Shown here: positions 61,648 to 64,000 of the stretch, one piece after another | How positions within the stretch are numbered: the first letter of the stretch is position 1 | How the letters are laid out: each line of letters opens with the position of its first letter | From: Tillus elongatus | Taxonomy: Eukaryota; Arthropoda; Insecta; Coleoptera; Cleridae | NCBI GenBank assembly: GCA_964006375.1 | Contig: OZ023269.1 | Location: 132,424,047-132,488,046 of the forward strand | DNA: 64,000 nt | Direction: 5' to 3' | Notes under the pieces: generated by a model | What the model saw: only the letters and a program-made list of their open reading frames with translations | Databases searched by the model: none | Told to the model about the DNA's origin: nothing | Position numbers and translations under genes: made by a program

Positions 61648-61977
61648 AGCGATAACTCAAAAAGTAATGGGCCGATTTTGATAAAATTTGGCACGTGCCT
61701 TCCTTTTGTAAGTGGCTTGGGTAAGTTAGTTATCCAGGAAAATCGGACCAGTTTTTCTGGGACAATTTTGGGTTTCCTTTCGGAAAAAAAATTATCTCAA
61801 AAAATAAAAAAGCTATGGTAATCAAATTCGGTACGCAAGTTTATGACATTAAAAGGAAACTATATACTAAAATTTAGCATTATATGTTACGGGAAAAAGT
61901 TATACAAACTATTTGGTGCCAGATTATTTAAATGAAAATTCACTACCATAACGCACTTGCTGCGTCCAGACTTTTTT
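61635..61977 (+). repeat. TA-core repeat fragment, C block to D end
   Basis: GATAACTCAAAAAGTAATGG and GCCGATTTTGAT at the left, D stem-loop AACGCACTTGCTGCGTCCAG at 61950-61969. It adjoins the truncated 5' end of LINE copy 5. Confidence 0.78.
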
Positions 61978-62079
61978 TAATAATGTAAATTAATGCACTT
62001 GTCCCCTTTCATAGTGTTATCAAAATACAAACCCAAATACTAATGGCTCTGAATCTTTTGGCTCTCAATCTTCAGTGTG

Positions 62080-63040
62080 TCAGTTATACTATCACAGTAA
62101 ATTCCGAAAGTTCCATCTAGGTTCAAAGAGAGTATATTTAGAGCTACTCATTTTGCCACAAATCTTAGATATACATTCTTTTTGCCCTATGTCAATGACC
62201 ACGTATCGCCTCGAGTCGATAACATTGTCATAGGTATTAGACATGATAGTATCACTTTAAATATATCTCAATAGATCATTAACATAAAGTATAAAAGCCA
62301 AAGTTCGTAGTATCGTTCCCTGCGAAACGCCTATAGTAATGCTTTTTTAATCACTCTACAATTTTTAATTTTAACCTTTTGATTCATATCGAAGAGATAG
62401 CTAGTTAACAGTTTTAAAGCACTACCTCTTGTACCATATATTTGGAGCTTGTCCAATAGAATTTGATGTATTACAGTGTCAAAGGCCTTGGCCAGACCTA
62501 AAAAGGCCGCAGTTATTAGTGGGTTCTTATCTAAGTTTTTGTATACAATGTTTGAGATGTAGTCTAAGGCATCTACAGCTCCCTTATTTTTAACAGGGCC
62601 AAACTGTTTTTGGAAATGATGAAAAGTGTCTTTAAATAGAGGTATAGTCCATTTAAAAATTGATTTTCTAAGATTTTGTACAATGTTTGATATGAGTGAG
62701 ATTGGCCTATAGTTGGAGAGACAGGATTTAACCCCAAATGGGGACAACTTCAGCGTTTTTGTGAGCACTTAGCTAGATGTATCTCTCGATACACATATTA
62801 GAAATATATACCAATGGTATGACAATATGTGCAGACATAGTTTTTAACGTTCTCACGTTGATACCATCCACACCACCATATTTATTTTTCATATAATTGA
62901 TAATTCTGTGCATTTCGAAGGAGTCTGTTGGTCGTAGGAAAATCGATTTCGGGTTCCAGTCCGGAAGTTTTAATTTGAGGTTGCTTACAATTATTATAAA
63001 CATATTTTTTTTTGTTCTAAAGCTTAATGTCATTAATAAC
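62080..63040 (-). pseudogene. Jockey-type LINE, RT fragment, decayed
   Basis: Minus-strand frames 63033-62773 (MKNKYGGVDGINVRTLKTMS) and 62768-62331 (CLSNYRPISLISNIVQNL, ALDYISNIVYKNLDKN, LGLAKAFDTVIHQILLDKL). These are finger and palm motifs of a LINE RT. The expected GVPQG motif is degraded and the catalytic box falls in decayed sequence toward 62200. No endonuclease upstream. A distinct family from the other LINEs here. Confidence 0.8.
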
Positions 63041-64000
63041 GCACTGATTTATTTACTTATTTCACGAGCTTAAAGTTGAAAATATGCAGTAGTTTTATTT
63101 CTTTGAAATTAGGCTGATACGGCAGACTGGCAACAATGCTTGGGCTATTTTATCGCGTGATATTGATAACGTCAAATCAACAATATACTTAAATTGTAAT
63201 TATATACTAATTTAGAATCCACAATTCCGATCTGTAATTAATATTGATGACAATTTTTTTTTCATAAAATAAAAAACTACAATGAAGTAATAAATACACA
63301 AATCTACAATGAAGAAATAAATACACAAATAAAATTGAATATTTCATAATATTTCAATTTGATATTATCAAATTCTCGAGATGCTTTGAAACATGTGGTA
63401 GATAACAAATAAACAAGTCTGGACGCAGCAAGTGCGTTATGGTAGTGAATTTTCATTAAAATGTTTTTAATGGCAAATATGTATTTTTTTAATGAAAGCG
63501 GGCATGAAATTTGGCTAAATATTTTTTACACAAAATTTTAATAAAAGAATACATAAAATTTAAATTATATACCTAATCTGTAATTAAAATTGAAAATAAA
63601 ATAATTTGTTTGCACGAAGATCCATTAAAACATTATATTCTATGAATTTCATTTAAAAAATGTTCCATCATTTAAAAAAAAAATCTTCAAAGAAAATTCA
63701 TTAAACACATTTATCAGAAAATTCGCTATTAAAAGAACATTTTTTACAAAACAAATTCGCTAATAATTTGCATAATCTGAAAACAATTTTTTAAATAAGT
63801 TATTAAACATTTATCATTAGTTACCAAAATGTCACAAAAACATTATACAAAAAATGATATTGAAAATAATATCATTTGTTTGCACGAAAATCCATTAAAA
63901 CTTTATTTTCGACGAACTTCGCTTAAAAAATGTTCCATCAATTGAATAATTTTTCATACAAAAACTCGCAACAAATGTTTCTTCAAAGAAAATACATCAA
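63041..64000. repeat. AT-rich region with D end and local duplications
   Basis: A D end in reverse (GGACGCAGCAAGTGCGTTAT) lies at 63420, followed by a short block and divergence. A 27-bp unit (CTACAATGAAGAAATAAATA...) is repeated at 63276-63330. A longer direct repeat (TTTGTTTGCACGAA...ATCCATTAAAAC) occurs at about 63605 and 63875, period ~270 bp. No gene recognised. Confidence 0.55.

Overview
The window is a transposon-dense, AT-rich stretch of an animal nuclear genome, almost certainly an insect. The signs are split genes with GT-AG introns, non-LTR retrotransposons of insect type, Tc1/mariner and pogo DNA transposons, a Penelope-like element with a GIY-YIG endonuclease, and one host gene of the Rolling stone family. 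Nothing bacterial or viral was seen. The insect order cannot be fixed from the sequence alone.

Host gene: the only host gene recognised is on the minus strand. Three consecutive 3' exons (33142-32788, 30764-30581, 28618-28369) join in phase into about 261 residues of a multi-pass membrane protein of the Rolling stone family. Its first exon was not found. Its introns have been invaded by a LINE fragment (28850-30454) and other repeats.

Retrotransposons: (1) Five copies of one CR1/Jockey-group LINE (1-2612 -, 5471-8451 +, 25383-27761 -, 28850-30454 -, 58806-61634 -). The last keeps a 931-residue open frame but is 5' truncated. (2) An apparently intact two-ORF LINE of the R1/LOA group with RNase H at 12376-17614, bounded by a 12-bp target-site duplication, with 3' fragments of relatives at 21222-21690 and 41330-42330. 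(3) Decayed Jockey/CR1-type LINEs at 23216-24650, 41040-41300, 45590-48637 and 62080-63040. (4) Two Penelope-like fragments, at 36530-36655 plus 40136-40490 (split by a pogo insertion) and at 56666-57442.

DNA transposons: a complete pogo/Tigger-type element (36656-40135) has 25-bp perfect terminal inverted repeats (TIRs), TA target duplication, a transposase and an overlapping out-of-frame PHD-finger ORF. A mariner/IS630-type element (51048-53666) has about 465-bp TIRs and a transposase with a probable spliceosomal intron. Remnants of related transposases lie at 19380-19660, 21000-21180 and 21971-23016. A 198-bp MITE is at 42428-42625.

The least explained component is a non-coding repeat family of about 1.3-1.5 kb that recurs throughout. 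Its parts are a palindromic A end, an internal (TA)n microsatellite of 50-130 bp, a conserved central block and a short stem-loop D end (ACGCA-CTTGC-TGCGT). I count about 18 (TA)n arrays and about 19 D ends. The layout resembles Helentron-associated elements (HINE/DINE-1), which is an inference. The arrays and repeats are repeatedly the site of nested insertions and of fold-back inverted duplications, the best being two 259-bp arms, apparently identical, flanking a (TA)n array at 9911-10540.
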